Shown piece after piece: positions 1 to 9,149 of a stretch of DNA of 64,000 nt (positions within the stretch are counted from its first letter, which is position 1; every line of letters begins with the position of its first letter). The DNA is from Anaerolineae bacterium (lineage in GTDB: Bacteria > Chloroflexota > Anaerolineae > Promineifilales > Promineifilaceae). The DNA lies in the NCBI GenBank assembly GCA_023382655.1, contig JAHDWK010000035.1:1-64000 (forward strand). Direction: 5' to 3'. Both the position numbers and the translations under genes were made by a program. The notes under the pieces were generated by a model, which worked only from the letters and a program-made list of their open reading frames with translations, was not told the origin of the DNA and did not search any database.

Positions 1-1873
1 CGCTGCCGCTGCCGCAGGCGTTGCTGGCGCTCACCCGCCAGTAGTAGGTGGTGGTGGGCTCCAACGAAATGGCCGCAGTATGGCTGGTACTGGCCGTGGT
101 AACGTCATAAATGATGTTGCTGAAACCGGCGTCCTCGGCCAGCTCCAGATAGTAATTGGCCGCACCATTGACAGCATTCCACATGAAAGTAGGTGAGGTG
201 ACCACATCCGTAGCCCCATCGGCAGGATCGGTTAACACCGGTACGCCCGGTATGCCCAGGGACACATTGAGGTTAACGGTGGTCGTGATCGTATCGGTGA
301 TGTTGTTGCCTACGATGTTTATGTTGTAGTTACCGGGGGAGACAGCAGCTGTGTTTGTGACGCTTAACTCACTGGTGCCGGTGGGTGTGACCGGGTTGAC
401 CGAGAAGTTATGGTTAGCGCCGGGGGGTACGCCCACGGCCGTTAACGTCACCGGATCAGTAGCGCCATTTTCTGTCACCGTCACCGTGTAGAGTGCATCG
501 TCGCCCTGGCAAATGTTCAGGTTGGTGGGCGCGGCCGTCAGGTTAAAAGAGGCCAGGGTTGGCCGGACAATGAATAAACCGCGATCAATATCGCTGATGA
601 TCACTACGCCACTATCAAAATAGGGGTAATTACTCCAGGCGCCATCAAACGCAGCGTTGTTGTTTTCTGGGTAGGTATCAAAAAAGGCGGCTTCGGTTAT
701 ACTGACCGGGGTGCCCACATCGGTAATATCCAGGATGCGCAAACCGCTGCGATAGTTCGCTTCAAACGCATAGTTGCCTTTGATATACAGGTTATGGTCA
801 ATGGCCGCGACGGCCGCAGTGTAATTACCAATGAGGATGGGGGCTTCCAGGTTAGCGGCATCCCAAATATAGGTGCGGGTGTTGTGCCCATTGCTTTGTT
901 CATCCAACTCATCATCATGCAAAATGTAACGGTGGTCTGGCGTCAACCAACCCTGGTGGGTATAGGCCGAACCGGCATAGGGGGTACGGCTTAACTGCAC
1001 CGGGGCGGCTTTGTTGGTGACATCTACAATCGTGACCGTATCTTCATTGTAGGCAAAACATATTTCATCCCCCTGGTGGCTCACGTCCGGCCCATTGTAG
1101 ATGACACATTGGACATCGTGGGTGTAGCCATCGGCGCTGAAACAACCGGCATTGGTGGGGCTGGTGGGATTTTGGATATTGACCATGTGCAGTCCACCGG
1201 CGCAGGTGCTGGTGCCCACAGCGTAAGCGTAACCGCTGTCTTCATTGATAGCGAGGTTGTGAGCATTACCAAACTGGCTATAGTGGGCAGTATTGCTAAA
1301 TGTAACCGGCGGGTTGACCACTGTGCGCAGTTCCGTCAGGTCAAATACCTGCATCCCATGCCCGCCGGCTTCGCTGACAATGAAGGCATGGTCAGCATAA
1401 ACTTTGATGTCTCGCCAGGTGGAATTTGAGGTATGGGTGGGCAGTTTGCCCAGGTAGATGGGATTTTCCGGGTCGCTGATGTCTACAAAGGCCGTGCCAT
1501 TGTTAAGACCCATCAGAGCATACTCTTTACCGTCCAGGGGGTCTGTCCAACCCCAACTGTCATTACCATCGCTGGCAGACATGTCGGCCAGCGAGATGTG
1601 GGCCAACAAGTCTATATTGCTGCATGGATAGATGTCGGCCATGCCACCAACACAGGGAGTAGCGGCGGTGGAGGTGACATTTGCCAGTGGCGGCTCCTGA
1701 TTTGCTAAAAACCGGCGCATGGCATCGGTTATGGGGCCATCAACTGGCTTACCTTCATCTTCGGACTGCGCCGTTGGTGTGGCCTGCACACGCTGCCCTG
1801 ATAAGATGAAAAAAGCGGTCAGGGTGAACAAAACAACAGTAAACAGTACACGTTTCAGGGGTTCTCTCTGCAT
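1..1873 (-). CDS. Choice-of-anchor B family secreted protein, 3' end outside window
   Basis: Read on the minus strand, an open frame without stops runs from ATG 1873 off the left edge (about 624 codons visible). It starts with a hydrophobic signal peptide (about residues 5-27, ending near VQA). An LVIVD-type beta-propeller region follows, with motifs such as ALMGLNNGTAFVDISDPENP, VFDLTEL and LRILDITDVGTPV, as in the choice-of-anchor B family. The visible C-terminal part is a chain of Ig/fibronectin-III-like domains, the last with WNAVNGAANYYLELAEDAGF and TTYYWRVSA. An AAGGAG ribosome site lies 6 bp before ATG 1873; an in-frame ATG at 1876 is too close to it. The protein is probably exported and surface-attached. 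Its C-terminal anchor is not visible and its ligand is unknown. Confidence 0.85.
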   Translation of the reverse strand, partial: MQREPLKRVLFTVVLFTLTAFFILSGQRVQATPTAQSEDEGKPVDGPITDAMRRFLANQEPPLANVTSTAATPCVGGMADIYPCSNIDLLAHISLADMSASDGNDSWGWTDPLDGKEYALMGLNNGTAFVDISDPENPIYLGKLPTHTSNSTWRDIKVYADHAFIVSEAGGHGMQVFDLTELRTVVNPPVTFSNTAHYSQFGNAHNLAINEDSGYAYAVGTSTCAGGLHMVNIQNPTSPTNAGCFSADGYTHDVQCVIYNGPDVSHQGDEICFAYNEDTVTIVDVTNKAAPVQLSRTPYAGSAYTHQGWLTPDHRYILHDDELDEQSNGHNTRTYIWDAANLEAPILIGNYTAAVAAIDHNLYIKGNYAFEANYRSGLRILDITDVGTPVSITEAAFFDTYPENNNAAFDGAWSNYPYFDSGVVIISDIDRGLFIVRPTLASFNLTAAPTNLNICQGDDALYTVTVTENGATDPVTLTAVGVPPGANHNFSVNPVTPTGTSELSVTNTAAVSPGNYNINIVGNNITDTITTTVNLNVSLGIPGVPVLTDPADGATDVVTSPTFMWNAVNGAANYYLELAEDAGFSNIIYDVTTASTSHTAAISLEPTTTYYWRVSASNACGSGS

Positions 1874-1980
1874 CATACACTCCTTATGCGGTTGAATATG
1901 GCTCCCAGCGGCATCAGACGATTTTAATTACCTGATGTTTCCCCAATAACAAGTCGTTAAATCAGGCGGCATTGTAGCCT

Positions 1981-2793
1981 ATGTTTGGGAAAATGGGTAT
2001 AGATATTGGCCAAGGGTGGTGGCGGCAAAAGGTGGGCACGGTGAATAAAATGCAGTTGATGGAGCAAATAGGTATCGCCCGTTCATTGGCGATGTATTAT
2101 GGTGTGCCGGGGCGTTACGGCCGTATGCGTCGTTTTTATGCTCAGTTCATTCAGCCAGGTGATTTGTGTTTTGACATTGGCGCGCATGTGGGCAACCGCT
2201 TGCGTGTCTGGTCGGCCTTGGGGGCACGGACGGTGGCGGTGGAACCACAGCCACACCTGATGCGCTGGTTGGTGCGGCTGTACGGCCGTCGTCCCCACAT
2301 CACTCTTGTGGAGCAGGCCATCGGCGCGACAACCGGAACAGCGACGCTGCATATCAGCCGGCGTACACCCACGGTTACTACCCTGTCGCCTGCCTGGATG
2401 ACGGCCGTGCAGCGCGACCCTTCTTTTGCCGGGGTATCCTGGGATACGGCCGTCACGGTGCCGGTAACGACATTGGATGTGTTGATAGGGCAGTACGGCC
2501 GTCCCGCCTTTTGCAAAATTGATGTGGAAGGATACGAATTAGAAGTTCTGCGCGGTCTGTCGCAGCCTATCCCGGCCCTTTCTTTTGAATATATTCCGGC
2601 GGCAATTTCGATTGCCGTGGGTGGCATAAGCCGGTTGGCCGAACTGGGGCCATATGAATTTAACTATGCGCCGGGTGAAAGTCAGCGACTGCAAACCGCC
2701 CATTGGCTGTCTGCAACAGAAATGCTGGACGTTCTGGGGCAGATAAAGGGGGAGAGTGGGGATGTGTACGGCCGTGTGGCGGTGAAGAGGTGA
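1981..2793 (+). CDS. FkbM family SAM-dependent methyltransferase
   Basis: A 270-residue protein with the FkbM methyltransferase fold. SAM motif I is FDIGAHVGN (about residues 64-72), an acidic motif II follows as VAVEPQP, and the family hallmark FCKIDVEGYELEVLRGL is near residues 178-195. FkbM enzymes O-methylate sugars, polyketides or lipids; the substrate here cannot be deduced. ATG 1981 has no convincing ribosome site, and ATG 2050 (MQLMEQIG) is an alternative that keeps the whole domain. The gene diverges from the choice-of-anchor B gene across about 100 bp and carries several in-frame ACGGCCGT sites, like most of the window. Confidence 0.85.
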   Translation: MFGKMGIDIGQGWWRQKVGTVNKMQLMEQIGIARSLAMYYGVPGRYGRMRRFYAQFIQPGDLCFDIGAHVGNRLRVWSALGARTVAVEPQPHLMRWLVRLYGRRPHITLVEQAIGATTGTATLHISRRTPTVTTLSPAWMTAVQRDPSFAGVSWDTAVTVPVTTLDVLIGQYGRPAFCKIDVEGYELEVLRGLSQPIPALSFEYIPAAISIAVGGISRLAELGPYEFNYAPGESQRLQTAHWLSATEMLDVLGQIKGESGDVYGRVAVKR

Positions 2794-2830
2794 CAAAGAT
2801 TGGAGCAGGTAACGTATCAGTATAAAGAGG

Positions 2831-2863
2831 AAGAGCCTCAGGGGAGGGGTTCCTGAGGCTCTT
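2831..2863 (+). terminator. Perfect 12-bp stem-loop after the methyltransferase gene
   Basis: AAGAGCCTCAGG (2831-2842) pairs perfectly with CCTGAGGCTCTT (2852-2863) around a 9-base loop. No clean T-run follows, so this is either a weak terminator or an RNA-stabilising 3' hairpin. It lies 38 bp after the stop codon at 2793. Confidence 0.5.
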
Positions 2864-3176
2864 ATAAAAGGAGAAAAAGTTGTGTGTCCTTGCGTGATGT
2901 TTAGTATACGGAACTGTTTTTGTTTGTGAATGGGACTTTATAACTAATTGGCCTCACCAATAAGGTAGCCTGAGACTCTTGTATCTATATTTGTAACGAA
3001 TTTTGGGGAACAACACGTACAAAAATAGTACAGCTGGCGTATTTCTGTTAGACCATACCCAATGTGGGGTCCGATTTTCCGGGCAGGGATACCTTTATTA
3101 GTTTACAAAATATGTACAATTATTAGGCAAAAATGAGATATTGTACACAATTCCGGGAAGTCGTAGATAATGGGTC

Positions 3177-3206
3177 TTGTTGATGTGATTGGAAAAGCTG
3201 TATTTA
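3177..3206 (+). promoter_or_regulatory. Possible sigma-70 promoter of the fasciclin gene
   Basis: TTGTTG (3177-3182) and TATTTA (3201-3206) are 18 bp apart. The ribosome site AAGGAG and ATG 3226 follow at once. The match is moderate and rests on sequence only. Confidence 0.3.
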
Positions 3207-3225
3207 CCCAAAAAGGAGTTACAAA

Positions 3226-4152
3226 ATGTTCAAGAAAATTTCTGCTTTAGTTGTTATGTCCTTGTTGTTACTGTTCGCCAGCAGCAGCCTGACGGCCGCT
3301 TCGGGCAATACAATTTATGATATTGCCAAAGAAAATGGCAATTTCACCCAGTTGGTCGGTGCTGTAGAAGCGGCCGGTTTGAAAAGCACTCTGGAAAGCG
3401 ATGGCCCCTTTACCGTCTTTGCTCCCACCGATGAGGCTTTTGCGGCGTTAGCGGCTAGTGGTATTGACCCCGAAGCCACCCTGACCAACATTTTGCTATA
3501 CCATGTGGTGCCGGGCAGTTTGAAAGCGGCCGATGTGCTGGCAGCGGGTGAATTAAAATCTGCTTTTGAAGGCAAATCTTTTACGGTAGCTGTAACCGGC
3601 GGTAATGCGATTATCACTACACCAGATGGCGTTACAGCGACGATCATCATGACCGATATTGAAGCCTCTAACGGCATTATCCATGTGATTGACGCGGTCA
3701 TTCCGCCCCCGGTTAATGCGTTAGACCTGTCCCCGCTGGGTGACCCCAATAAGACTATCGCCGAGATTGCTGTAGCCAATGGTAATTTTGATACCCTGGT
3801 AGCGGCGCTGGATGCAGCCGGGTTGGTTAGTGTCTTTGCCAGTCCCGGTGACTACACCGTCTTTGCCCCGACTGATGATGCTTTTGCTGCCCTGGGCGAA
3901 GAGACGATCAACGCTTTACTGGCGGATCCGAAAGGAGATTTGACCAAGATTTTGACTTATCATGTGGTGGGTGACTCTCTGAGCATCAATCAGGTAGCGA
4001 ACAGTGGCCGTATCCCTACCTTAAATGGGGCTAACCTGCCGGTAAGTTTTGCTGGTGGTCAGGTAACAGTTGCTGGCGCAACCGTTGTCCTCTTTAACAT
4101 TCAGGCTTCCAATGGTGTGATTCATGTGATTGACACGGTAATGGTGCCCTAA
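3226..4152 (+). CDS. Secreted protein with two fasciclin (FAS1) domains
   Basis: 308 residues: a signal peptide (about 1-25, ending near LTAAS) and two FAS1 domains at about 28-158 and 180-307. Each shows the family signatures: FTVFAPTDEAFAAL and LLYHVVPGS in the first, YTVFAPTDDAFAAL and LTYHVVGDS in the second, and each ends with NGVIHVID or NGIIHVID. FAS1 proteins are extracellular adhesion modules, so a matrix or cell-cell adhesion role is likely. The start is well supported: AAGGAG lies 8 bp before ATG 3226. The gene stands alone with its own promoter region and a strong terminator. Confidence 0.93.
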   Translation: MFKKISALVVMSLLLLFASSSLTAASGNTIYDIAKENGNFTQLVGAVEAAGLKSTLESDGPFTVFAPTDEAFAALAASGIDPEATLTNILLYHVVPGSLKAADVLAAGELKSAFEGKSFTVAVTGGNAIITTPDGVTATIIMTDIEASNGIIHVIDAVIPPPVNALDLSPLGDPNKTIAEIAVANGNFDTLVAALDAAGLVSVFASPGDYTVFAPTDDAFAALGEETINALLADPKGDLTKILTYHVVGDSLSINQVANSGRIPTLNGANLPVSFAGGQVTVAGATVVLFNIQASNGVIHVIDTVMVP

Positions 4153-4180
4153 CCTAACCTGAATTATTATCTGGTAACGG

Positions 4181-4215
4181 AAGCGGCGCTGCTTTTAGAG
4201 CAGCGCCGCTTTTTA
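4181..4215 (+). terminator. Rho-independent terminator of the fasciclin gene
   Basis: AAGCGGCGCTGC (4181-4192) pairs perfectly with GCAGCGCCGCTT (4200-4211) around a 7-base loop and is followed by TTTTATTT. The 3' end of the convergent regulator gene (stop at 4213) touches the T-run, so the hairpin separates the two convergent transcripts. Confidence 0.9.
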
Positions 4216-7200
4216 TTTGGATAACTTTTGCACCAGGTCGGCCAATTGGGGTAATGGCAGGGGTTCGGTGGCCAGCAGTTTTTCCAACGTCACGGCCGTT
4301 TCCCGGTGCCCCATGCGATATAAGGCGCCCACCAGACCGGCGGCAATAGCCAACAGATCAGGTACATTTTTTAGTTGAAAGGCCCGTTGGAGGGCATCGG
4401 CAAAATGGGCGCAAGCTGCCTCATACGCTTCTTGTTGCAGGGTTAAACGCCCTAACCCGGCCAGGGTGGAGATCATACCACGCTGGTTACCAATTTCGCG
4501 GTAAAGGTGGAGGCTGCGTTGATAGAGTGTGTGGGCATCGCTTAGTCTGTTTTGGGCTACGGCCGTGCGGGCCAGCATCTCCAGGCACATCGCAATACCC
4601 CGTACATCCCCCATCTCTTCCCGAATTTCCAGAATGATATGGTTGAGCCGCCGGGCTTCGTCATACGATTGCCGGGCAAAAGCGACCTGAGCCAAATTCG
4701 AGAGGGAGTAGGCGCGGCTCCAGGGATTGCCCAGCCGGGTCACAATATCCAGGCTACGCTGGCTGTAAGCCTGGGCTGTGGCATAATCGCCTGCGCGATA
4801 AGCAATTTGGGCCAGGATGTTCAAGGCAATTCCCATACCTGGTTGGTAGTCTACGTCTTCACTTAAGGTCAGCGCTTCGCGGCACAATGCTTCTGCCTGA
4901 GCGTTATCACCCAAATGGTAATAAACGGCGCCCTGGTAATTGAGGCAAAAAACGAGATCAGGGGGACTGGCTAACGGCCGTATCACTGCCACACTTTGCT
5001 GTAACAAACGCTGCGCTTCCCCATAGCGCCCCACGTGAAAGGTGAACCACCCCTGCCGTGCCAGCAACCGTCCCCACACCAATTGTTTTTCCTCATTATC
5101 GGGTTGGGCAGCAGCCACCATGCTCGCCGCCCGTTGCAAAACATCTTGCCCTTCCTGAAAGCGACTGCGCATATCATAGTAGTCGAAAAGGCTCAGCAAC
5201 CCTTTGTTCACGGCCGTGACATTCTGCTGCAACAGTGCCCATCGCCAGGCGGCGCGAATATTACCAACCTCCTCGCCAATCTCTTCTAATGTCAGTCGCT
5301 GTTCTTCACTTTGCAGTCGAGTCTCCGTCTGGTGCAAAAACGCAATGAAATAATCCTGATGACGGCCGTGTGTACTCATCCCTACCCCTGGGTTTTGCTG
5401 CAAATGTTCGGCCGCAAACAGACGCAACACTTCTAATATCTCAAAACGCGGTCTGCCCATAACCCCCGTCACCCGCCGCACAAAAGAATGATCGACTAAC
5501 TTTAACAGCACCGGCAACGAAACTCCGGCCACAGCCTCAGCCGCTTCCCGTGAAAACCCGTTTCTGAATACAGAAAGCTGTTGCATGGCCTTTTGTTCTT
5601 CGCTGGTGAGCATGTTCCAGGAGTAGGAGAAAACGGCCCATAAGCTGCGGTGTCTTTCGGGCACATCACGCATGGTGGCGCTCAAAAAGCGCAAGTTTTG
5701 TTCCAACTCCTGCACAATATCCTGGCAAGAAAGCACACGCACCCAACTGGCGGCCAATTCAATCCCCAAGGGCAAACCATTCACCAACTGGCAAATGTGG
5801 ACAACGGCCGTTTCCTCGGCCGGCGATAACGTAAAACCCGCATCCACGGCCCGCGCCGTCTGCAAGAACAACTGCACCGACCCATATCCCTGCCAGGACA
5901 ACGTATCCACCATATCTGTTGGAAATGGTAAACCCTCCAGCAAGTAAACCTGCTCCCCACGTACATTCAGACGACTCCGCGACGTAACCAGCACCTTAAG
6001 CCGCGGCGCCACTGCCAATAAAGACGTAATATAACTACCTGCCGCTGCCAGATGCTCAAAATTATCCATCACCAACAAAATCTCTTTTTCCCGCAGATAA
6101 TTTTGAATACGTGACGTGGGCGCTTCTGGGTCACGCAACGACAATTGCAAAGCATCGGCAATGGCCGCTGCTATTGGGTTAAAATTAGTCGCCGCCGTCA
6201 AACTCCTGTTCAGTTCATTTTGTTCCACAGAAGCCAACGGTACCAGATAGATGCCATCCGCAAACGGCATAGAATCCTCATGCATAATCATCAATTTATG
6301 CACAGCCTGTAGCGCCAAACGAGTCTTGCCCACCCCACCAGTCCCCACAATCGTCATCAACCGGCAGTCAGGATCAAGCAACCGATCCAAAATTTCTGCC
6401 AGATCAGCCTCTCGCCCGACAAACCGGGTCAACTGCGCCGGTAAGTTATGGGCCATACTTTTTATGGCTAACACCTCGCCCGAAGGCACGATAGTATGTG
6501 CCAATATCAAATCACCACGCAAAATACTTTCATACAGTTGCCTTGTCTCTGGCGCTGGCTCAACCTTCAAATTTTCCTTTAACAACCGCCGACACGTTTC
6601 ATATTGGGCTAGAGCCGCACTGCGCTGTCCGCTCCACACAAGCAACTGCATCAATTGCCGGTGTGTTTCTTCCCGCCAGGGGTCCAACGCCAGCAGCCGC
6701 GACGCATACTTTATACCCAACGCCGTATTCCCCTGTTGTGTGAGATACTCAGTCAGCGTGTGCAATGATTGCACCGCTAACTCCTGCAATCTTCTCCGTT
6801 CCTCCAACAACCATGTCTCAAAATCTGGCGCTTGTGAAACATGAAACCCTTCCAAGAAATCTCCCCTATACAATTCAACTGCATCTCGCAACAAAATCAT
6901 TGAAGCCGGCGATAATTGGCTACTCCTTATATTGCCCAACTCTTTCAATATGTTGGTGAAGCGCACCACATCAACTTCATGTGCCGCTTCTTGATTAAAG
7001 ACTATCGTCTGGCGGGAAATAAGCAGATAATCACCTACAATAGGCCGCAAATTGAACACTACATCCCGCAAATTTTTGCGTGCCTTGTCTTCGGTGCTTT
7101 CTCCCCATAATAAACTGGCTAACATTTCGCGTGTGCAAGATCGGCCGGTAGCCGCCAGGTAAAACAATAAGGCGGGGGCCTTATTGGAGACAAAACCGGC

Positions 7201-7290
7201 AACCGGCTCTTGCCCAATAAACACGGAAGGCGTTCCTAACAATTGGATTCGCAACTTCTTGGTGGTGACATTTGTCATGTTTTGTGTCAT
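4213..7290 (-). CDS. AfsR/SARP-type regulator with BTAD, NB-ARC-like ATPase and TPR
   Basis: About 1025 residues from ATG 7290, chosen because GAGG lies 5 bp upstream; a TTG at 7335 extends the frame but has no ribosome site. In order: an OmpR-like winged helix (about 12-95), a bacterial transcriptional activation domain rich in helical repeats (about 105-260, with LLEERRRLQELA and LLALDPWREETHRQLM), an NTPase with P-loop GTGGVGKT (about 316-323) and Walker B LLVMDNFEHL, then many TPR repeats to the end. The layout matches AfsR-like STAND regulators, in which the ATPase and TPR parts gate DNA binding. The target is unknown. Two direct repeats 11 bp apart upstream suggest self-regulation. Confidence 0.9.
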   Translation of the reverse strand: MTQNMTNVTTKKLRIQLLGTPSVFIGQEPVAGFVSNKAPALLFYLAATGRSCTREMLASLLWGESTEDKARKNLRDVVFNLRPIVGDYLLISRQTIVFNQEAAHEVDVVRFTNILKELGNIRSSQLSPASMILLRDAVELYRGDFLEGFHVSQAPDFETWLLEERRRLQELAVQSLHTLTEYLTQQGNTALGIKYASRLLALDPWREETHRQLMQLLVWSGQRSAALAQYETCRRLLKENLKVEPAPETRQLYESILRGDLILAHTIVPSGEVLAIKSMAHNLPAQLTRFVGREADLAEILDRLLDPDCRLMTIVGTGGVGKTRLALQAVHKLMIMHEDSMPFADGIYLVPLASVEQNELNRSLTAATNFNPIAAAIADALQLSLRDPEAPTSRIQNYLREKEILLVMDNFEHLAAAGSYITSLLAVAPRLKVLVTSRSRLNVRGEQVYLLEGLPFPTDMVDTLSWQGYGSVQLFLQTARAVDAGFTLSPAEETAVVHICQLVNGLPLGIELAASWVRVLSCQDIVQELEQNLRFLSATMRDVPERHRSLWAVFSYSWNMLTSEEQKAMQQLSVFRNGFSREAAEAVAGVSLPVLLKLVDHSFVRRVTGVMGRPRFEILEVLRLFAAEHLQQNPGVGMSTHGRHQDYFIAFLHQTETRLQSEEQRLTLEEIGEEVGNIRAAWRWALLQQNVTAVNKGLLSLFDYYDMRSRFQEGQDVLQRAASMVAAAQPDNEEKQLVWGRLLARQGWFTFHVGRYGEAQRLLQQSVAVIRPLASPPDLVFCLNYQGAVYYHLGDNAQAEALCREALTLSEDVDYQPGMGIALNILAQIAYRAGDYATAQAYSQRSLDIVTRLGNPWSRAYSLSNLAQVAFARQSYDEARRLNHIILEIREEMGDVRGIAMCLEMLARTAVAQNRLSDAHTLYQRSLHLYREIGNQRGMISTLAGLGRLTLQQEAYEAACAHFADALQRAFQLKNVPDLLAIAAGLVGALYRMGHRETAVTLEKLLATEPLPLPQLADLVQKLSK

Positions 7291-7312
7291 CACTTCCTCT
7301 TTTCCCCCATTT

Positions 7313-7360
7313 CTCGACGATTTCTCGACGATCAACCCCTAAAATACTCTAATCGTCGAG
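7313..7360 (-). promoter_or_regulatory. Putative SARP operator: 11-bp-phased direct repeats plus inverted copy
   Basis: CTCGACGAT occurs at 7313-7321 and 7324-7332, a period of exactly 11 bp, and its reverse complement ATCGTCGAG is at 7352-7360. SARP regulators of the ActII-ORF4 type bind direct heptamers often containing TCGA and spaced 11 bp apart on one helix face. The repeats lie 23-70 bp upstream of the SARP start codon, so autoregulation is the simplest reading. The sequence is seen; the binding is inferred. Confidence 0.55.
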
Positions 7361-7442
7361 TATACATAGTTTGCGCACAATTGCGAAGACAGGGAAGAAG
7401 ACGAAAAGACAGCAACTTCATATGTGCCACATGTGCCAAAAA

Positions 7443-7486
7443 GGTCTGGCAGGCAACTAACCTATCTGTTGGTTGTCTGCCAGACC
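7443..7486. repeat. Long imperfect hairpin in the SARP-ftsZ intergenic region
   Basis: GGTCTGGCAGGCAAC (7443-7457) is the inverted partner of GTTGTCTGCCAGACC (7472-7486), with one G-U-compatible mismatch and a 14-base loop. The words TGTCTGGTTGTCTATC and GATAGGTTAG recur near 7600-7640. The function is unknown. Confidence 0.5.
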
Positions 7487-7649
7487 ATTGGGAAATAAGC
7501 CACTTTTCCACCCATTTAGTTGTGATTAGCAAAAAAAGAATTCAACATACAATAACCGCTTTGGCAAGAAGAAGCGGCTGACGTTGCCACTGCCAACCAA
7601 AACGAGTGTCTGGTTGTCTATCATTTAGGAGATAGGTTAGCTCAGTGAA

Positions 7650-7689
7650 AAAAGAGGTGCTCCCCCTGCCCTGCATAAACAGGGGGAGC
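7650..7689 (-). terminator. Rho-independent terminator downstream of ftsZ
   Basis: On the minus strand GCTCCCCCTG (7689-7680) pairs with CAGGGGGAGC (7668-7659) around an 11-base loop, and TCTTTTTTC follows. It lies about 175 bp beyond the ftsZ stop codon, between it and the SARP promoter. Confidence 0.75.
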
Positions 7690-7864
7690 GGTGCAGAGGG
7701 GATGTGTAGTGATTTGTAACGAAGTTACAAACCACCGAACAAAAAAAGGAGCGCTTTCCAACTACCAATTTGGTAGGGTAGTTGCTATGTTGGCGGCAGA
7801 TACAACTCCGCAAGAATCGAAAATAGACGGGTAACGAACGTATATGTTATCGCCTTTTCGATCC

Positions 7865-9013
7865 TCATCGCCGGCGTAGAAAGGCCGGGATTTCCAGATT
7901 ATTAGGCGCAAAACGTGGCTGAACCGGTTCAGGTTCTGGCTCACGCGCGGGCTGTGAGACCGGTACAGCGACGGGCTGTGGCGGCGATTGGGGACGCGCT
8001 TGGCTAACCGGGGGGGACGCAGGACGGCCGTACTGCGTTTGCAGCATCTGGCGGCGAGAAAGTGTGCGTTCAAAGCCGGTGGCAATCACCGTCACCCGCA
8101 TCTCATCACCCATCGTCTCATCAATCACCGCGCCAAAAATCATATTTGCATCTGGGTGCGCCGTTTCCCGGATAATCGCTGCTGCCTGATTCACATCATA
8201 CAAGCTCAGGCTAGGGCCGCCGGTCACATTGAACAAAATGCCCTGGGCGCCATCAATCGTCACATCTAGCAGACGGGAACTAATCGCCTGCTCGGCGGCA
8301 ATGCGGGCACGCTCTTCACCCTCACCATGCCCAATGGCCATTAAGGCGGCCCCACCCTGGGACATAATCGCCTTTACGTCAGCAAAGTCCAGGTTGATGA
8401 GGCCTGGTACCGTGATCAGTTCGCTGATCCCTTGAATACCCTGGCGCAGCACATCATCAGCCATATTAAAGGAATCGGCCAGGGACATACGCCGGTCGGT
8501 CAGTTCCAGCAGGCGATCATTGGGGATGACGATGAGAGTATCCACCTGTTCTTTCAGTTTTTCAATGCCATGTTCGGCAGAGGTGGAACGTTTGCTGCCT
8601 TCAAAGAGAAACGGCCGTGTCACCACCCCAATTGTTAACGCTCCCTGCTCACGGGCTACGCGGGCTACCACATGCGCCGCGCCGGTACCCGTGCCGCCGC
8701 CCATGCCGGCTGTAATGAACACCATATCTGAGCCTTTCAATACTTCATACAGCTCATCAACCGATTCCTCGGCGGCCTTCTCGCCTACTTCTGGATGCCC
8801 ACCGGCACCCAGACCCCGCGTCAATTTTTCGCCAATACGCACCCGCATCGGCGCGTTGGCAAGGAGAAGGGCCTGATTATCGGTGTTGATCGCTACAAAA
8901 TCAACGCCGTTGATCCCTTCTTTGATCATCCGGTTGACAGCGTTACAACCGCCACCGCCAACACCAATGACGCGAATGCAGGCCACGTTTTCTAATTCTG
9001 GTGTTCTTTGCAT
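7865..9013 (-). CDS. ftsZ: Cell division GTPase FtsZ
   Basis: 382 residues. It carries the tubulin-type nucleotide loop GGGTGTG (105-111), the N-terminal GVGGGGCNAVNRM (about 17-29), the T7-loop stretch NLDFADVKAIM and a typical C-terminal domain. A linker rich in proline and glutamine leads to the tail IPAFLRRR, the conserved peptide by which FtsZ binds membrane partners such as SepF or FtsA. It polymerises with GTP into the Z-ring at mid-cell. GAGG lies about 10 bp before ATG 9013. No other division gene is near: the neighbours are a small HTH gene and a SARP regulator, so this is not a dcw cluster. Confidence 0.98.
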   Translation of the reverse strand: MQRTPELENVACIRVIGVGGGGCNAVNRMIKEGINGVDFVAINTDNQALLLANAPMRVRIGEKLTRGLGAGGHPEVGEKAAEESVDELYEVLKGSDMVFITAGMGGGTGTGAAHVVARVAREQGALTIGVVTRPFLFEGSKRSTSAEHGIEKLKEQVDTLIVIPNDRLLELTDRRMSLADSFNMADDVLRQGIQGISELITVPGLINLDFADVKAIMSQGGAALMAIGHGEGEERARIAAEQAISSRLLDVTIDGAQGILFNVTGGPSLSLYDVNQAAAIIRETAHPDANMIFGAVIDETMGDEMRVTVIATGFERTLSRRQMLQTQYGRPASPPVSQARPQSPPQPVAVPVSQPAREPEPEPVQPRFAPNNLEIPAFLRRR

Positions 9014-9066
9014 GAATAAACCCTCTTCTGCGCACTGGTGAGATTAAAATTTGAGGAGAGGGCCAA

Positions 9067-9098
9067 CCCCATTATGGGGCCACCCCATTATGGGGCCA
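9067..9098. repeat. Two 16-bp tandem repeats upstream of ftsZ
   Basis: CCCCATTATGGGGCCA occurs twice head to tail (9067-9082 and 9083-9098), each copy holding an odd palindrome. On the minus strand each copy contains CATAAT, a fair -10 hexamer, 60-80 bp before the ftsZ start. This could be duplicated promoter elements or an operator. Confidence 0.5.
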
Positions 9099-9149
9099 CC
9101 TCTTCCCGGTTACGACCGGCCCACTCCTCGTCTGGTTATTCTTCACCGT

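Larger units (their letters stand above)
2794..3225. other. Intergenic region with hairpin and AT-rich promoter zone
   Basis: These 432 bp carry no credible gene. They hold a perfect 12-bp hairpin just after the methyltransferase gene, an AT-rich stretch with an inverted pair TGTACAAT (3113-3120) and ATTGTACA (3140-3147), and the probable promoter of the fasciclin gene. The inverted pair could be an operator, but nothing else supports that. Confidence 0.5.
7291..7864. other. Intergenic region between the SARP regulator and ftsZ
   Basis: These 574 bp lie between the SARP start and the ftsZ stop, and no open frame here looks like a protein. They contain the 11-bp-spaced repeat pair and its inverted third copy (7313-7360), a long imperfect hairpin (7443-7486) with a partial related copy near 7600-7640, and the ftsZ terminator (7650-7689). 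Confidence 0.6.

Noticed and set aside
6251..6844. 197-codon plus-strand open frame opposite the SARP regulator
   Set aside because: It is opposite the ATPase and BTAD domains and has no recognisable fold or start signal.
7332..7581. Short open frames on both strands upstream of the SARP gene
   Set aside because: They run through the repeat pair and the hairpin, have no ribosome sites and show no protein-like composition.
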